Source of the DNA: Apostichopus japonicus
Lineage: Eukaryota > Echinodermata > Holothuroidea > Aspidochirotida > Stichopodidae
Assembly (NCBI RefSeq): GCF_037975245.1
Contig: NC_092576.1
Coordinates: 37,842,111-37,906,110, forward strand
Direction: 5' to 3'
Length of the DNA stretch: 64,000 nt
Shown: one piece after another, positions 1 through 12,750 of the stretch
Layout of the letters: each line of letters begins with the position of its first letter
Position numbering within the stretch: position 1 is the stretch's first letter
The notes under the pieces: generated by a model
What the model was told of the DNA's origin: nothing
The model's input: only the letters and a program-made list of their open reading frames with translations
Database searches by the model: none
Program-made: the position numbers and the translations under genes

Positions 1-1112
1 TATCGTGCATCTAGAATTTATACAATCTCAATATTTTATTGAACACTTTCTTAACTTTTAGTCTCTACTAGAGTCACTCTAATATGAATATTGATACTCT
101 CAGCACAGTGAACTAGTCATAACGTCATGTCGCTCAGTGCTGATATCTGATTGTTTATACACTATTTAGATTCCTGTGTGGGATATGTCGTCACTAGTCT
201 AGACGTTATTTGTTTCCCTAACACCTCATTACATTTCAATACCAGGTAAGTCACGTTTCATTCATGTTTTTTTTTTACTCTAGGTCAGCTTATAACATAC
301 ACTTTATTGACATACTTGTGTGATACATAAAGTTTTCATGGACCAAAGATGGGGTTTCTTAAAACATAACTATGGCTCACACGCTTGGCTGTATTAAGTA
401 TTTGTCATTACCCAATTAAGCTTGAATGTTTTATTTTTCTCCTAATGACAAGTACTTAGCAATCAAGTCATTATTTCAATTTTCTTCAAACGAATTCATT
501 GATGTCACTAAAGCTGTATGTGTTTCCATTACATCTAATCATAACGAAACGTAAGAGGGGGAGGGTGTACGGGTGGGGGACTAATGTCGGTAATATATTA
601 GTCGTTTCGTCTGTCTTTTATATGTTCCGATGTTTCTGTCCCTTAATTCCTATTTACAACTCGGACCATTCAAAAGACAATATCTTACCCCGGGAATCTT
701 ACCCCGGTTCATATTAGCTTAATGAGCTTCAAACCAAGACAATACAATTATTATATGTGATAGAGGCAGCTGTCAAGAGCAATTATCAAGAAACATTTAA
801 TCTATTAGAAAGATAACTAAACATTAATGTTTTTATATAGAAATAAACAGATTCAGATCCCAGTGGCATTGATATTACACATTTTAAAAATGGCAGCTCC
901 CAAACACTAATTTTAAATTCGGATATCTTCCAAATTGAACTATGTAGGTGGGTTATACCTGACATATACACCAACGATGATGCTTGGGTCTGTGTCCTTA
1001 AAGTCACATTGAATTTGTGTTAACTTTAAGAACAACAGTGACGGTAGTTATATTGGTACTACAGAAATGGGTGTTTGTTAGTTGCACTTTTCTATCCATG
1101 TTGTTTTTCCTC

Positions 1113-2252
1113 CGTTAGACCGTGAGCCGAGGTCCAAAATCGTTTAAGTTCGTTGCAACAGAGAGATGACTACCAACAAATGCCATTATAATTATGAAAA
1201 TAATATGAAATCACCAGTATCGCTTGTTCCCAGTTGTCTAACGTGCACATTTTTGCAGTTTTATTAATAACCGTTACCGTTTTAATCAAATTTGAGAGAG
1301 TTTATAAGGCGACAATACAGCGTATGATGTCACGAGTAACCAATCACAATCGCGTCTACAGGCTTGCGCAATACTTTTTAACATCTGGCAACATTTGAAC
1401 ATGGCGTCAACTAGTAATAAGGCGGCCTGTCGAACGAAATTGAAATAAACCATAGTGCAAAGACAGCCTCAGGGGAAGTGATTGCATATACCAATATCAC
1501 CAAAGCTAAAGTTATCAGATGTGCTAAGGAATGGAAGGCTTAAGGTGGAGAATTAGGGATTTTGCCAATACTATTTTGTCTGACTAAGCAGACCTCAACT
1601 TGACGTTGGACACAAAAACGTGCGGGTATCATCGGCAATGTTATATGAAGTTTACCGACGTATCCAAAATCTCCTGGGTAGGATTTTAAGCACCATTTAA
1701 TATATCCGTGTCCAGCAACCAAAAATAGGTATGGGAATTGAAGGTGGTAGAATTGGGCTGGGGAGAATGGCGTTTGGCAAATGATCAGGAGTTATGACAG
1801 ATTTTCCATGTAATTACAATGAAAAGCATAGCGAAGTAATTTTAATTATAATTTTTCGCATAGAAGTATGCAATGCTACGATATGCTGAGATGGACAGCG
1901 TCCTCTATTCTGTATTAAATGCTTTATGACCTTGGGTAGACCCCCCATAAAACAAATTTCATCGCACATATGTTCAAAATAGCCGGTGAAACCTCAACAT
2001 GAAGGTAGATTCTCCTTCTGATCTAGTTTATTATATTTGTGGCCTATTCTATTTGTGCAGGATATGTATGGGGAAATTGACGCCATTTTGGCCTAAAAAA
2101 CATTAATGTGCAACATTGACGCTTGGAAACAACTGATTTTGGAAAATAATACATATTGTTAATAAAATATAATGTGTTTCATGTAGACCCCGTGACTTTG
2201 CAACGAAAGTTAATTTTTAGATCACTTTTCCTACCTCGGCCCACGGCCTACG
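1113..2252. mobile_element. 1.1-kb non-autonomous element with terminal inverted repeats, only in the left arm
   Basis: Its ends are imperfect inverted repeats: CGTTAGACCGTGAGCCGAGG at the left and, read inward from the right, CGTAGGCCGTGGGCCGAGG. The right arm lacks this DNA (the site corresponds to about 39190-39235), so the insertion follows the duplication, or it was lost from the other copy. No transposase frame is seen and the target-site duplication is unclear. It lies in intron 1 of the left NLR gene. Confidence 0.6.
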
Positions 2253-2305
2253 TTGTATAATGCGTATGCTAAAGAATATAACAATACAGTGAATGTGTAA
2301 CATAC

Positions 2306-2396
2306 CTGCTAATGTGAGTGCTGACTGTGAGGCTGACCCCGTTCCTTTGTGAGTGGGCTGTTTCTTTCTCCGAACGGTTTTCTTTTTACCTGGCAT
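2306..2396 (-). CDS. First coding exon of a second, divergent NLR gene (runs off the left edge)
   Basis: The reverse complement starts ATG at 2396 with MPGKKKTVRRKKQPTHKGTG, is 91 nt long and ends at donor CAG|GTATGT, phase 1. It differs from the plus-strand first exon by Ala-to-Thr and Ala-to-Gly changes only. Its downstream intron (about 1-2305) is homologous to intron 1 of the plus-strand gene and runs to base 1. By comparison with the other arm, the NACHT exon should begin about 150 bp left of the window. The gene may be intact; that cannot be seen here. Intron 1 of this copy carries a 1.1-kb insertion (1113-2252). Confidence 0.7.
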
Positions 2397-2407
2397 TTCA
2401 AGAGACT

Positions 2408-2640
2408 TTAAACAAGGCCAATGACTGTCAATTTGTTGTTGAGATTAATGTTGCGGCATTCATTGTCGATGTTCTTGTCCTCTTCAATGGTCTGTGCTAA
2501 AGTACACGAAGAGTAAACAGACTGTAATAACCAACTAGAATCAACATGAATTGCTAACAAAAGTTTACTATAGTACGCCGTGTGTATGAAATACTGTTTG
2601 GTGTTAAGAGGAATTAGTTGTAGCCTTTCCAAAAACAAAA
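2408..2640 (-). promoter_or_regulatory. Highly conserved block just upstream of the NLR start codon (left copy)
   Basis: About 230 bp ending 12 bases before the ATG at 2396 match 38828-39060 with only a handful of differences by eye, far fewer than in most of the arms. It holds an open frame of 76 codons that begins with TTG rather than ATG and is not obviously a real protein. More likely it is 5' UTR and proximal promoter kept by selection or homogenised by gene conversion. A TATATATCC motif lies about 490 bp before the ATG in both copies. Confidence 0.5.
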
Positions 2641-4570
2641 ACTGTTAATGAAACCAAGGAAATCCATTAAATAATTCGTTCTCTTCGGCCTCAAGGTGAG
2701 AAGTGGTTGTATTTTCGGTGTTTGACTGGTCATTTTATGCAATGGCTATTAAAATACCCTGGCGTTTATAGGAAACCAGTAAATCGGGAACATGGTGTAG
2801 TCATTATCGTTTTACAACCTGCTAAAGGTCCATTTCCTATCGTGATTGGCATATATTCAAATACGCGCTCTATGGATATATAACAGGATAAAAAATAGGA
2901 AAACGTGATCTAACAGTTGACTTACTGGGTATGATTTTATTAATGGCCCTGTAGAATATACTTATACTGTTGACATGTGATTTTGAGTAATCTAAAATTG
3001 TAATACTTAAACCAATTTGTATTGCAAAAATTCCTTATCACAGTTTATTTTAGGCCAATGCTCACAGACGGTGTGTAAGCAGCAGCGTGTTTGTAAACTT
3101 TGATGAAAATAAAGTTGAATAGTTTACACAATACCCTACCATCCATAACGCGAAGTTATTTAATTACATCATATATCATTAGGTAAGGTGCACTTGATGC
3201 AAATGAACATTACTTTACATTACCACCATATCTTCAATTAACATTCACAGTTAATCGTAGAACGACAGCTTAATGCAGTTAATTACATAGGGATTTAAAA
3301 CAGGCTGGATCAAGGATTTAAAAAAGAGAGGGAATGTCCTGGGGATTGATCAGCTGTTGTGCATTTGTGGCATATCCAGGCTACAAACCAGGGCATTCTA
3401 TGAGTTTCATCATGTATCATTAGTTAATGTGTATTTGATGAAAATGTACATCACTTTTCGTTATTTCGTTTCATTTAACATTCACAGTTATATGCGCAAA
3501 ATGGTTTACTGATAGCTACTTTCCTTTTTGTTTTGCGGGAGTAGAACTGAGGAAGATTCTTACCCCCTAAACCGTATGGATACGGGTCTAGTTGCACATG
3601 CGCTATTTCTTTAGTATAAGGTTGATGTAGTATATAATATAAGTGTTGACGTGGAATTATATATGTTGTATATTTATATCATTATAACATTTCTTCCTTT
3701 TATCATATGACTTCAACAAGGATAGATATTCGATCATATGTTACCGGTAATTATAGTCCATATAATTATCATTCCGCAAACCTTATCATTCGAATGTCTT
3801 ATTTTCGCACCTGGCACCCCTGTGTAATAAGATCAGTGTTCAAAATACCCAAAAAAAATCTTAACGTAAACTACAGCGTACCATGTTTATTACATAAGTT
3901 GATTGTTCACTTTAGCTGTTTAATCAGGGATCAATCCATGGTCTGCTTACAATTTTTATCTAGTGAGAAGCATATGGTTTAGCTGACAAATCACAAAATA
4001 ATTAAACAGCAAACGTGGCAAAACTGACATTGTTATAGTTCTGGTAACATAATTATGAATAAAAACATGACTACATTTAAATTGGGGGCTATTAGAAAAA
4101 AAAAGGCCGACTTTACAGTTCCAATAAAACACGTCATCCAAACGATTAACAGTAACAGCATTTGCGAAAACAACTACCAACTATATGGTTTGATAAAATT
4201 GGAATCAGAAAAGTTCATATGTACTTTCGGGCGTCTGGTAGATACATTATTTACTCTTCATATTTTCATCATGAAGATAAAGAGATCTTAAAGATTGTTT
4301 TTTTTTTTCATATTTTGCCACTAAACTAACAAGTCACTGCATGTCGAAATGCACGTTCAAATTCAATACGATTAGCTAGCAAAGTAAAAGACGGATATGT
4401 ATTATTTAATATGCAATTTATGGAGCTGCTAAAGAGACTAGCTATTTGAAGTTTAAGTACTTTACTTCAACGTATATAAATGCTTTAAAATTTTATATCG
4501 CAATGAATTATCAGTTGATATATATTTTGGAACATCGGAATATTGACCATTCCAGATGCACTGTGCTTTA

Positions 4571-4600
4571 CAAAAAAAAAAAAAAAAAAAAAAAAAAAAC
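4571..4600 (+). repeat. Poly(A) tract
   Basis: About 29 consecutive A, within the 4119-5183 left-arm insertion. It could be the tail of a retroposed sequence, but no element was recognised before it. Confidence 0.7.
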
Positions 4601-5899
4601 GTTATTAACTTTTTACAGTAACGTACAACGTCAACATTTGAGAGAAGATTAAAAAAAACTCTTAACTAATGCAGCGTATAAAGAATACATGTCCTAACAA
4701 ATGAATAAAGATATAACGTAACATTGTGTTACCTATTTTGATATTGTAATGTTATTACTTTTGTATTAAATTATCGATTGAAAGCATCAACTTGTCAATG
4801 TAGGGAATTAATGTTTGTGACATGCAGTGATATAGTCCAAGTAGCAAGTACTTCTGAGAGTTCGAGGTTCAAGTAATGTTCTTATGCGATTCGAGTACTG
4901 AGTATAGTGGTTAAGAACAGCATATTATAATGCGAGTACCAACTAGGAGTACTGTTTCATCCGAGTACTTTTTAATTGCCATTTTAGTTACTAAATTCAC
5001 AAGAAAGTTTTGTTTATAACTTCTCCCTTGTGATCATTGTAAGTGACGACATGTTGTTGAATCGGATATGAGATTTGAGTTGAACACAACAACATTTCCT
5101 CCTTTGAAAAATCACGACTGGAATTGGCTCTTTAATTTGGGCCGTGGTGGTAACGATCAACAGTCACAAAAACCTTACAACATACATCGATACCTGTATC
5201 ATCTGTTTGTAGTGTTTTACTCATTCATTAAAAAAAATTAGGTAAACTGCTAAGTATGCTATCTCTATTACATTTTAAACTGTGTTCAGATATTCTAGAC
5301 TTATATAAGAGACTTTCCGAGTAAATTCATATGCAGCGACGGGCGAAAAAAAAATAGATCGTTGGTCATGGCCTGCCGCTACCACCGCCATTCTAATACT
5401 TGTCCACATGAACCTTTTACAAATTACAATTTGAGAATATTTATTAACACAAACGTGCGCTGATACCTAATATAACACCTAATTCATTCTCTAAATATAC
5501 CTCAGAATGCACCATTTGAAGGCTAAACATGATTTTTGTTTTTCTAGATGAGGATTACTAAACCCTCGAGATTGTAGTCGGCTTAAACTACCCATTTTGC
5601 TACTATTTTACCTAACGTATGGAATAGTTCATTTTCCGTCGCTATTCTAAACAGGTTCACCCCCATATCTAAACCTGTTGGGGAAAGTGAGAACTTGTCA
5701 ATTCGCTCTCCATCTGTGAAATTCTGTCCACGCCACTATTCATCATATAGTGATCAGATATGTCTTACCCAAAATCTCTGTCACTACAATACTGGTTGAA
5801 GGATATTTTATCTCAGCAGCAAGGACTTCCCTGGTGGAACTTTCAGTTGAACTTTTGAACTGGGTTCAACTGGAATTTTCTATACGGAAATTGGCCCAA

Positions 5900-6172
5900 A
5901 TTTGAACTAGGTTGAACTGGGTGAACTGGGGTTCCCAACTGGTTCAACTATGGTTTACTGGGTTCAACTGGTTCAACTATGTTTTACTGGGTTCAACTGG
6001 TTCAACTATGTTTTACTGGGTCCAAGTGGTTCAACTATGTTTACTGGGTCCAACTGGTTCAACTATGTTTTACTGGGTCCAACTGGTTCAACTATGTGTT
6101 ACTGGGTCAACTATGTTTACTGGGTCAACTATGTTTTACTGGGTTCAACTGGGTCAACTATGTTTTACTTCT
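5900..6172 (+). repeat. 29-bp minisatellite, open in several frames
   Basis: Units of about 29 bp built from TTCAACTGGTTCAACTATG and TTTTACTGGG, roughly nine copies with shortened variants near the end. Because the unit has no stop in three plus frames and is not a multiple of three, it translates to similar hydrophobic VQLVQLCFTG-like repeats in each. I read this as a non-coding array. It is inside the 5240-7020 insertion of the left arm. Confidence 0.85.
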
Positions 6173-6527
6173 TTTATTTTTAAATAGTTTGAACTGGGAT
6201 TCTCAACTGGTGTTATCTACAGTACACTTATATAACACCACACTATAAGAAGTTTTCATTTGTTAGCAGTAGATCTATACTGTATGTAAGGGTGTTAGCC
6301 ACTGAAAATAAATGCTTGTTCTTGATCAGAGAACTCTGGGTTTGGTGTGATGACCTAACACAGAGCAAGACACATATAAAAATGGAGAAGTCAACTGGAT
6401 TGGATCAAAAGAAATTATAATTATGAATAACAAACAATGTACAGCTGATATGGGCCCAGTCAAAGAATTAAATGAAACAACTTGCAGTCGTGAGGTGCGC
6501 ACCCAAAATATAAAGAAAAACACTTAA

Positions 6528-6565
6528 GTTTAAACTCAAATACCAATTGGTATTTGAGTTTAAAC
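6528..6565. repeat. 38-bp perfect palindrome
   Basis: Two 19-bp arms with no spacer, centred between 6546 and 6547; the left arm is GTTTAAACTCAAATACCAA. It can form a cruciform or be the centre of a larger foldback element, though the next bases outward do not pair. Confidence 0.9.
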
Positions 6566-9145
6566 GTATCGGTCAAACAAACCTAGCTAAGATGGTATAA
6601 GTATAGTCATATTTTGGACATGTAAAAATGTTTAATCATCCACGGTCTTGTATTTGCATATGTATATGTATTGTATATGTAATGTATTTGCATTTTCTCT
6701 ATTATAGCAAAGAATTGGTTTTTATAACCATTGTCAACATCTGGCAGGAAATGTGACGTCCTGAAAATACGATTGCTAAGCCAAATATCACAAACAGATA
6801 TCAAAAAAGTATGCAGATTTAACTCCGTTTCGCCCATATTATGTGATGTTTTTAATTAAACTGGTGAAGATTTAATGACCCATTGGTCAAATTCCGAGTC
6901 AAATTAAAATGTTAACTCCAATACTGATCTACGTAGTACTTTTTTTGGTCAGGGTGACCCATCATTCGGCCAGTGGATATAACTCTAAATTGCTATTATA
7001 AGAATTGACCCAAAACATATTCTTTTTATCGTATATATGACAAACCTGTACCTCAAAGTTTTAAAATGGATTGTAAGGTAAATAATACCCCATATGTTTT
7101 TTTTTTACAACATAACAAACCCATTTGTGATTCAAAATTGGTATATCAGCTAAAAAAATAGAAATATCTGACAACACACATGTCCATTTGATATCCAACT
7201 GTTTTTCCCAGTAATGGAAGCATGATAATATTTTACAACAGTAACTTATAGAAAAACATTATCTCGTGATGTGTTTTAATTTTTCTAGTTATCTTAAGAT
7301 AGAGAGGGAACACTTACCGTTGGTGTACTGGAATTAACGAACTATAACTAACACCATGAATCCTTTGCAAGGTGAAAAACATAAATCATTATCCACATTA
7401 TTACAAAATGGCGGAGTACGCGGTAAAACTGTGCATAACGAGCTAATGCCGTTGACGCTTGCAACGACTAGTAATAGCAAATGACAAAGTTCATATTTAC
7501 CTTGCTTGATGGTTATTTGTGCAAGTCAACATTTTGGGATATCGTAAACTCCCTCTGATAGCCAAAGTTCATGTTGACATTTGATAACTGAACTCGGATA
7601 TGTATCAAGAACGTCTTCGGGGAGAGAAACTTACAGGGACATTGGTGGTACACGTATGCTCATAACCAGGAACATCAACATTTACGTGAATGTAATAGAT
7701 GATAAATTTTCAATCCAACATAGTTGTTGCCAATGCAGTAACAAATATATTTAAACGTGAAAAAAATTGCAATGAAAAAAAAAAAAATATATATATATAT
7801 ATAATTCAGGGTACTGTCACGCAGTAATCTAACGGCTTTAACTGTAAGAAAGGTAAAAAACACATTAGTTGTCATAATTATCAGGATTTTAGCACCGCCG
7901 CTTATATAATTATCAGTATTTAATAATAACACAATATTTCAACAGAACGCAGCGATAAATGACTGATTGTAAATTTAGCATAACCTCTACTGCATTAACG
8001 AAATTCATTAAAAGGAAACATTTTACAGCTCTTAGTTAGTTTCATCATTAAACACGGACAGCCGCGTCATAGTTTTGTTCTAAGTGGGTTCATTTTTCAA
8101 CTTGATTGTTCAACGTCATAATCAATCTCAATATGTCACTTTAGTAACCGCGGATATTGGTTAAACCTATGTTTCGTTGTATCCAAAGAAGCTTTATGTG
8201 ACCCTAATAAGAGGACAGAGAATCCAAGGATATAATATCTTACATCAAACGCTCTGATAAACTAATTGCAATATCAATTATAAATTCGCACTGTTTCAGG
8301 ATTGGCGTTCCGTCGGGGTATCACAGAATAACAACAACGGCACAATTGTGTCATTTTCCTCAGATGATACCATGCATTGGATATTCAACAGGACTCTAAT
8401 AGAACCGAAATCGACAGTAACTGCCGCAATACTAATCATGCGGTGGGTTCTCAAATGAGGAAAGAAAGTAATATAATTACAGGAAATAATGCAGAAGTTT
8501 CAGGATCCAGCAGCCAATTACTAGACTGGAAATGTAGCTTGTAGAGGCGCACTTCCCGCCCGTCGGGAAAGCAGAAAATTACGATTAAAGAAAGAATAAA
8601 ATAATCATTTCAATAACAAGTCATGAGCAGTATATAGACTAAGCCCGAGGAACAAAAATGTGAGATTTGTTTAATGCAGACGTACCAAGAACGAATACGT
8701 CCAAGAATAGCGAAACACACTGACTATTCTGTTCAGAACGAAAGAGACTATCGATGAACTATTACTGTACCATACCGTTAATATTCGTTGATTCTAATTT
8801 GAAAGAAGGTCCCAAGGAGACAAAACTCGGCAGCAAGCAGCAATCAAACCTGTTTCAGAAACCAATAAGTAAAATAAGCACTTGAGTTATACAGAGGACG
8901 CAGAATAGCTCCAATCGAATCAACATTTATGTACAGTAGGGAAATGTGTGTTATATGTTTGCCTGAATCGCTTCCACATATCAATGTGATTGCGTCTGAG
9001 TTATGGTAAGATAGTTTACGCATTAAATTCGTAATGCCAGAAGACCCTTATTTTTAAAATAATCGCAACAATTTACAAATATTGCTGATTTTAGATAACA
9101 AAGTTTACATGTCTGTTACTCTCATTAACTTATTAATGGTCTTAC

Positions 9146-9353
9146 ATCAACTGCTTGAATCTTGGGCAATACTGTATGTACTCTAACGTTGCATTCACTT
9201 CGTTTTGACTTATTTTCCTCCCTTTTTCTGTTGGTATATCCAGTCTCTAGTGGTGTGAGGATTGGTAGAGAGAGACCAGAGCAGAGGATTATATTCCCAT
9301 CTCCATCGAGCTCTTTAAAAGCGTTATACGCATTATACGCAGTATATAGGAAT
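9146..9353 (-). pseudogene. Broken copy of NLR repeat exon B
   Basis: On the reverse strand, 208 nt align end to end with exon B2, including GDGNIILCSGLSLPILTPLE against EDGNIILSSGLSLPILTSIE and the end CPRFKQL against SQRFKQL. It is damaged: an in-frame stop (TAA) follows IPIYCV, a frameshift is needed before the DGDGNIIL part and another in the Lys/Arg linker, and the acceptor AG is replaced by AT. The donor (GAT|GTAAGA) survives. No partner A, C, D or NACHT exon was found nearby, so it is a remnant of a third NLR gene or a stray exon copy. Confidence 0.75.
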
Positions 9354-10183
9354 ATAGAGAAAAGAAATAAGAAGCTACGAAGTGAATTTGTTACATTCAT
9401 TAATACGCTACGTTACTGTAAGAAATTCCATACTATGTTGTTTGGTCTTTAACAAAGTGCAATATTTATCTACTATAGAATGGGAAAAAATAATAATTAC
9501 AATGTATAAACAACCATAAATAGCTGGCTTTATTCCGTTTGAAAAGCTTCAAGCAATTTCTGACCTATACGATTACTATGAAATTTGGGTAGGTCTGCGT
9601 GTTGCTAGACACACAACAAGTTTTGGTATATTTACATATATATATATATAGTACAGGCTCTATTATATTCGATAGTGAATAAATTAAAATACATATTAGT
9701 GTGATACGTACTTTGTGACAAGATGCATTGAGTAAGAGCTATATTGTATATCCTTGGAAATGTTTACTGTCATCTTTGCTTAGTGTTACTGTATTTGACA
9801 TCAGTTTATGTAAGCTCTGACGGTCCTCAGTCTGATAACAAAAGGAAGTTACTTTATAATAAAATGACCATGTCAAGCATTAAATAAATAAACCTGCTAT
9901 GTACATACGTTACGAATATATTACGAGACATGGATACCAACGAACTTGATAAAAACCATGTGAACGATAAATACACGAGTATGTATACGTTGTTAATGTT
10001 AGTATACAGATTCAGTGAACCCTTAAGAGTCGGAACAATCTGATGTGCAACATTTTCAGCGGTCACCAAAAAATAGAAGCAAGAATTCCGATGATGAATG
10101 AGATATGATAGCATTTTTAGTAAAATTTGCGAAAACAACTAAATTGGTTGGTCTTCTTGCTACTTATTCTCCAGTAAGTATTG

Positions 10184-10360
10184 AACATGTTACCCGCGAG
10201 ACGGGCTAAGTAGCATTTGACCAAGTTAGTTGAAGTCGTCTAAAATTTCGGGAACATGTTACCCGCCAGACGGGCTAAGTAGTACCATATTAAGTAAGTG
10301 GCAGTCTTGTCAAGTTTCCCGCAAGACGGCAACATGTTTCCCGCAAGAGGGGCTAAGTAG
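10184..10360 (+). repeat. Three dispersed copies of a 30-bp motif
   Basis: AACATGTTACCCGCGAGACG followed by GGCTAAGTAG occurs at 10184-10213, 10253-10282 and (diverged) 10331-10360. Spacing of about 70-78 bp suggests a decayed tandem array. Confidence 0.7.
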
Positions 10361-12499
10361 TTATGGGAAAATATGATCTGCTACAACGATTTTGGACAAG
10401 CGCCCTCATTAAAGCTCTTGGCACAGCACACTGTTTTCCTGACCTTTTTTGGGCCCCGAAATCTGCCAAAATACTTTTTAGAAATGGTGACAAAGTTCAT
10501 TTTTCCCTTTAAACTCAAGGCCAACTCAACATTAATGCTCAACGTAAGTAGCAAAATACTGCTTAAGGAAAATAACGTATTTGATAAGACAGAACAACAC
10601 TCAATAAATTCGTATCTTATATGATATAACTGACTGACGCTTCTTTGTAAAATAACCGACCACCAAATTTAAGCATTGTAGTCGTTTCGAAACTTTAATT
10701 AAAGTCAGGTTATACAATAAACTAACACAATGCAATGTATTAACCAACCACGTTGTATAGTACGCCTTCAAACATGAGAGCGAAATGCACTATAGCTATT
10801 ACAATATCGTCACAATCAGACCGTTTCAGAAATATATTTATGTATTCAAACCCTTTATCATAACTAATACGTTCTAAGAAGACACAATGCAGTCTTTCTT
10901 TACTGATATGAACGTGGTTGGGGTACGTGTCACTGCAGTCTATCTTATAATAGTCTCAATAAACCAAAGTTCAGTAAAACGAAAGCAATTATTGTATGAG
11001 CCAACACTACTTTGTTTATTGAGCAAACAAAATCCTCAATTCATCAATTCTGTAGCAACTGCTATTTCGTAATACACAAGGTCAAATCGCGTTCAGCTAT
11101 TCATATAAACTACGGTAACCTCGCATAGGCAAAATAATGTTGGCGATATTTTACAATGATACTTGAAACTTGAAACTAATGTTAGTTCACGGCATTATTC
11201 AACGTTCAACTTCTTATATTGTAGGCAACAAGCAAAACAAACATTAATCAGTGCAGCTGTACCGATGTCAGTACAGTACTACAAATATGTTTAAAAATAG
11301 TGGCAACTTAACTTTGACAGTCTAGACTTTATAATTTGTGTTATATTAAAACAAACATCGACATAATATGTACCGTTTTATATCATTGATACAAATACAG
11401 CTCAGCCATAACATCCAACACAAAGCTTCATCACTATGTACAGGTGAAATGAAACTAATTTTAATTTAATTCACAAAACATGTAGAGCGTCATTTGTACT
11501 ATTTACATATGAAAACAACTGTGGAAGAACTCACCGATGAAGAACTCTGCTGGGAGGTAATGTGTGTGTGTTCACAAGTGTAGGCGTGACAACAGTCACA
11601 CACTGGTAGGATTGAAGCTGCAAGAAAGTTAAAATGATATTCGTATCATATAAGTTTTCATCAGTAAAATTTGATAAAGTAGCTTGACAGTAAAGATGAG
11701 TAAATACTAGATAGTAGACTAATTGAACCGACATAATTTGGGTTGAAACGAGCTTGAACGGATGTATGGTAGCACTATGCTGCCAGTCTGTATTGAAATA
11801 ACTGAAATAAGTTGACATCGCAGATGATATGAAGTGATATCATATGTTCGTCATATATATTATCTTATTTACAATAGGAGAACCTCAACGTTTTATTGGA
11901 GGTCAACAAACATCGACGTACCGCCATACTTAAAATTACTACATGGAGACTTTACATTCTATACGTAAGAACCATGAATCTCGTTTTATAAAGTAGGAGG
12001 TCATTTGAGATCAACATTGGTTGGTCGTTTAATATATTATTGCAATGTTACATACATGACAGATTGTGTAAACGTATTAAAACACGTTTGTAAAATGGTC
12101 AGCTTACTTATAGGAGTAACTATTAAAGACAATCAAGTTCGTATTTTAAGATGATATGTATTCATTGTTATCATTATTTAACACAAACAAACACTTCTTT
12201 TTACCCAGTTCGATAAACGTATATTAAAACATAGAAATTTTGATCTTCATATTGAGCTTTCGAGGCTAATGTAATGCTGGAATATAACAGTAACGTACTT
12301 TTCCTTGTGTATTTCTGTGTGAAAGTTCTATGATTTTGAGCAATACATCCCTGTCATGGATACACATCCTTTAATTTACAGATTATTTAACAGGATTAAA
12401 CAGTGACAAAGGCCGTAGAATACCGGAAGACGAAACGAAGCATTGAAATATGAATACAATAGGCCACAACCAAGAAGGGTATATATCACTCTTAAAACA

Positions 12500-12750
12500 T
12501 CCGGATCAAATTTGATTCATTCCGGATCAAATTTGATCCGGTTTCCGGATCCCAGGGGCACCGACCCCGTCCGGATGAAAATGATCCGGATTTCCGGATC
12601 AAAGAACATTGACCCCATTCCGGATCAAATTTGATCCGGCTTCCGGATCCCAGGGGCACCGATCCCGCCCGGATCAAAATGATCCGGATTTCCGGATCAA
12701 AAAAACAATGACCCCATTCCGGATAAATTTGATCCTGTTTCCGTTTCAAG
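12500..12750 (+). repeat. 98-bp tandem repeat full of CCGGATC palindromes
   Basis: Units start with ATTCCGGATCAAATTTGATC at 12519, 12617 and 12716. Each contains the inverted pair CCGGATCAAATTTGATCCGG plus GGATCCCAGGGGCACCGA. GC content is far above the surroundings. Both strands are open for 60 or more codons as a by-product. Confidence 0.85.

Larger units (their letters stand above)
1..8560 (-). repeat. Left arm of a large inverted duplication
   Basis: Reading this stretch as reverse complement reproduces, block by block, the sequence at about 33400-40330. Anchor pairs seen: 1-170 with 40150-40325; 590-640 with 39660-39710; 2306-2640 with 38830-39162; 3700-3830 with 37610-37740; 7030-7090 with 37270-37330; 7527 with 36803; 8040-8160 with 33850-34020; 8200-8400 with 33610-33830. 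Homology fades near 8560. The arm starts at or before base 1. Insertions absent from the other arm are at about 1113-2252, 4119-5183 and 5240-7020. It carries the first exon of a minus-strand NLR gene. The inner end is approximate; divergence varies strongly along the arm. Confidence 0.9.

Noticed and set aside
3707-3982. A 91-codon frame whose first 40 codons also occur at 37418-37732
   Set aside because: Sharing is explained by the inverted duplication; after the shared part the frames differ and no domain is seen.
4055-4291. Overlapping 70-90-codon frames on both strands near 4 kb
   Set aside because: No domain or splice support, and the frame crosses the border of an insertion absent from the other arm.
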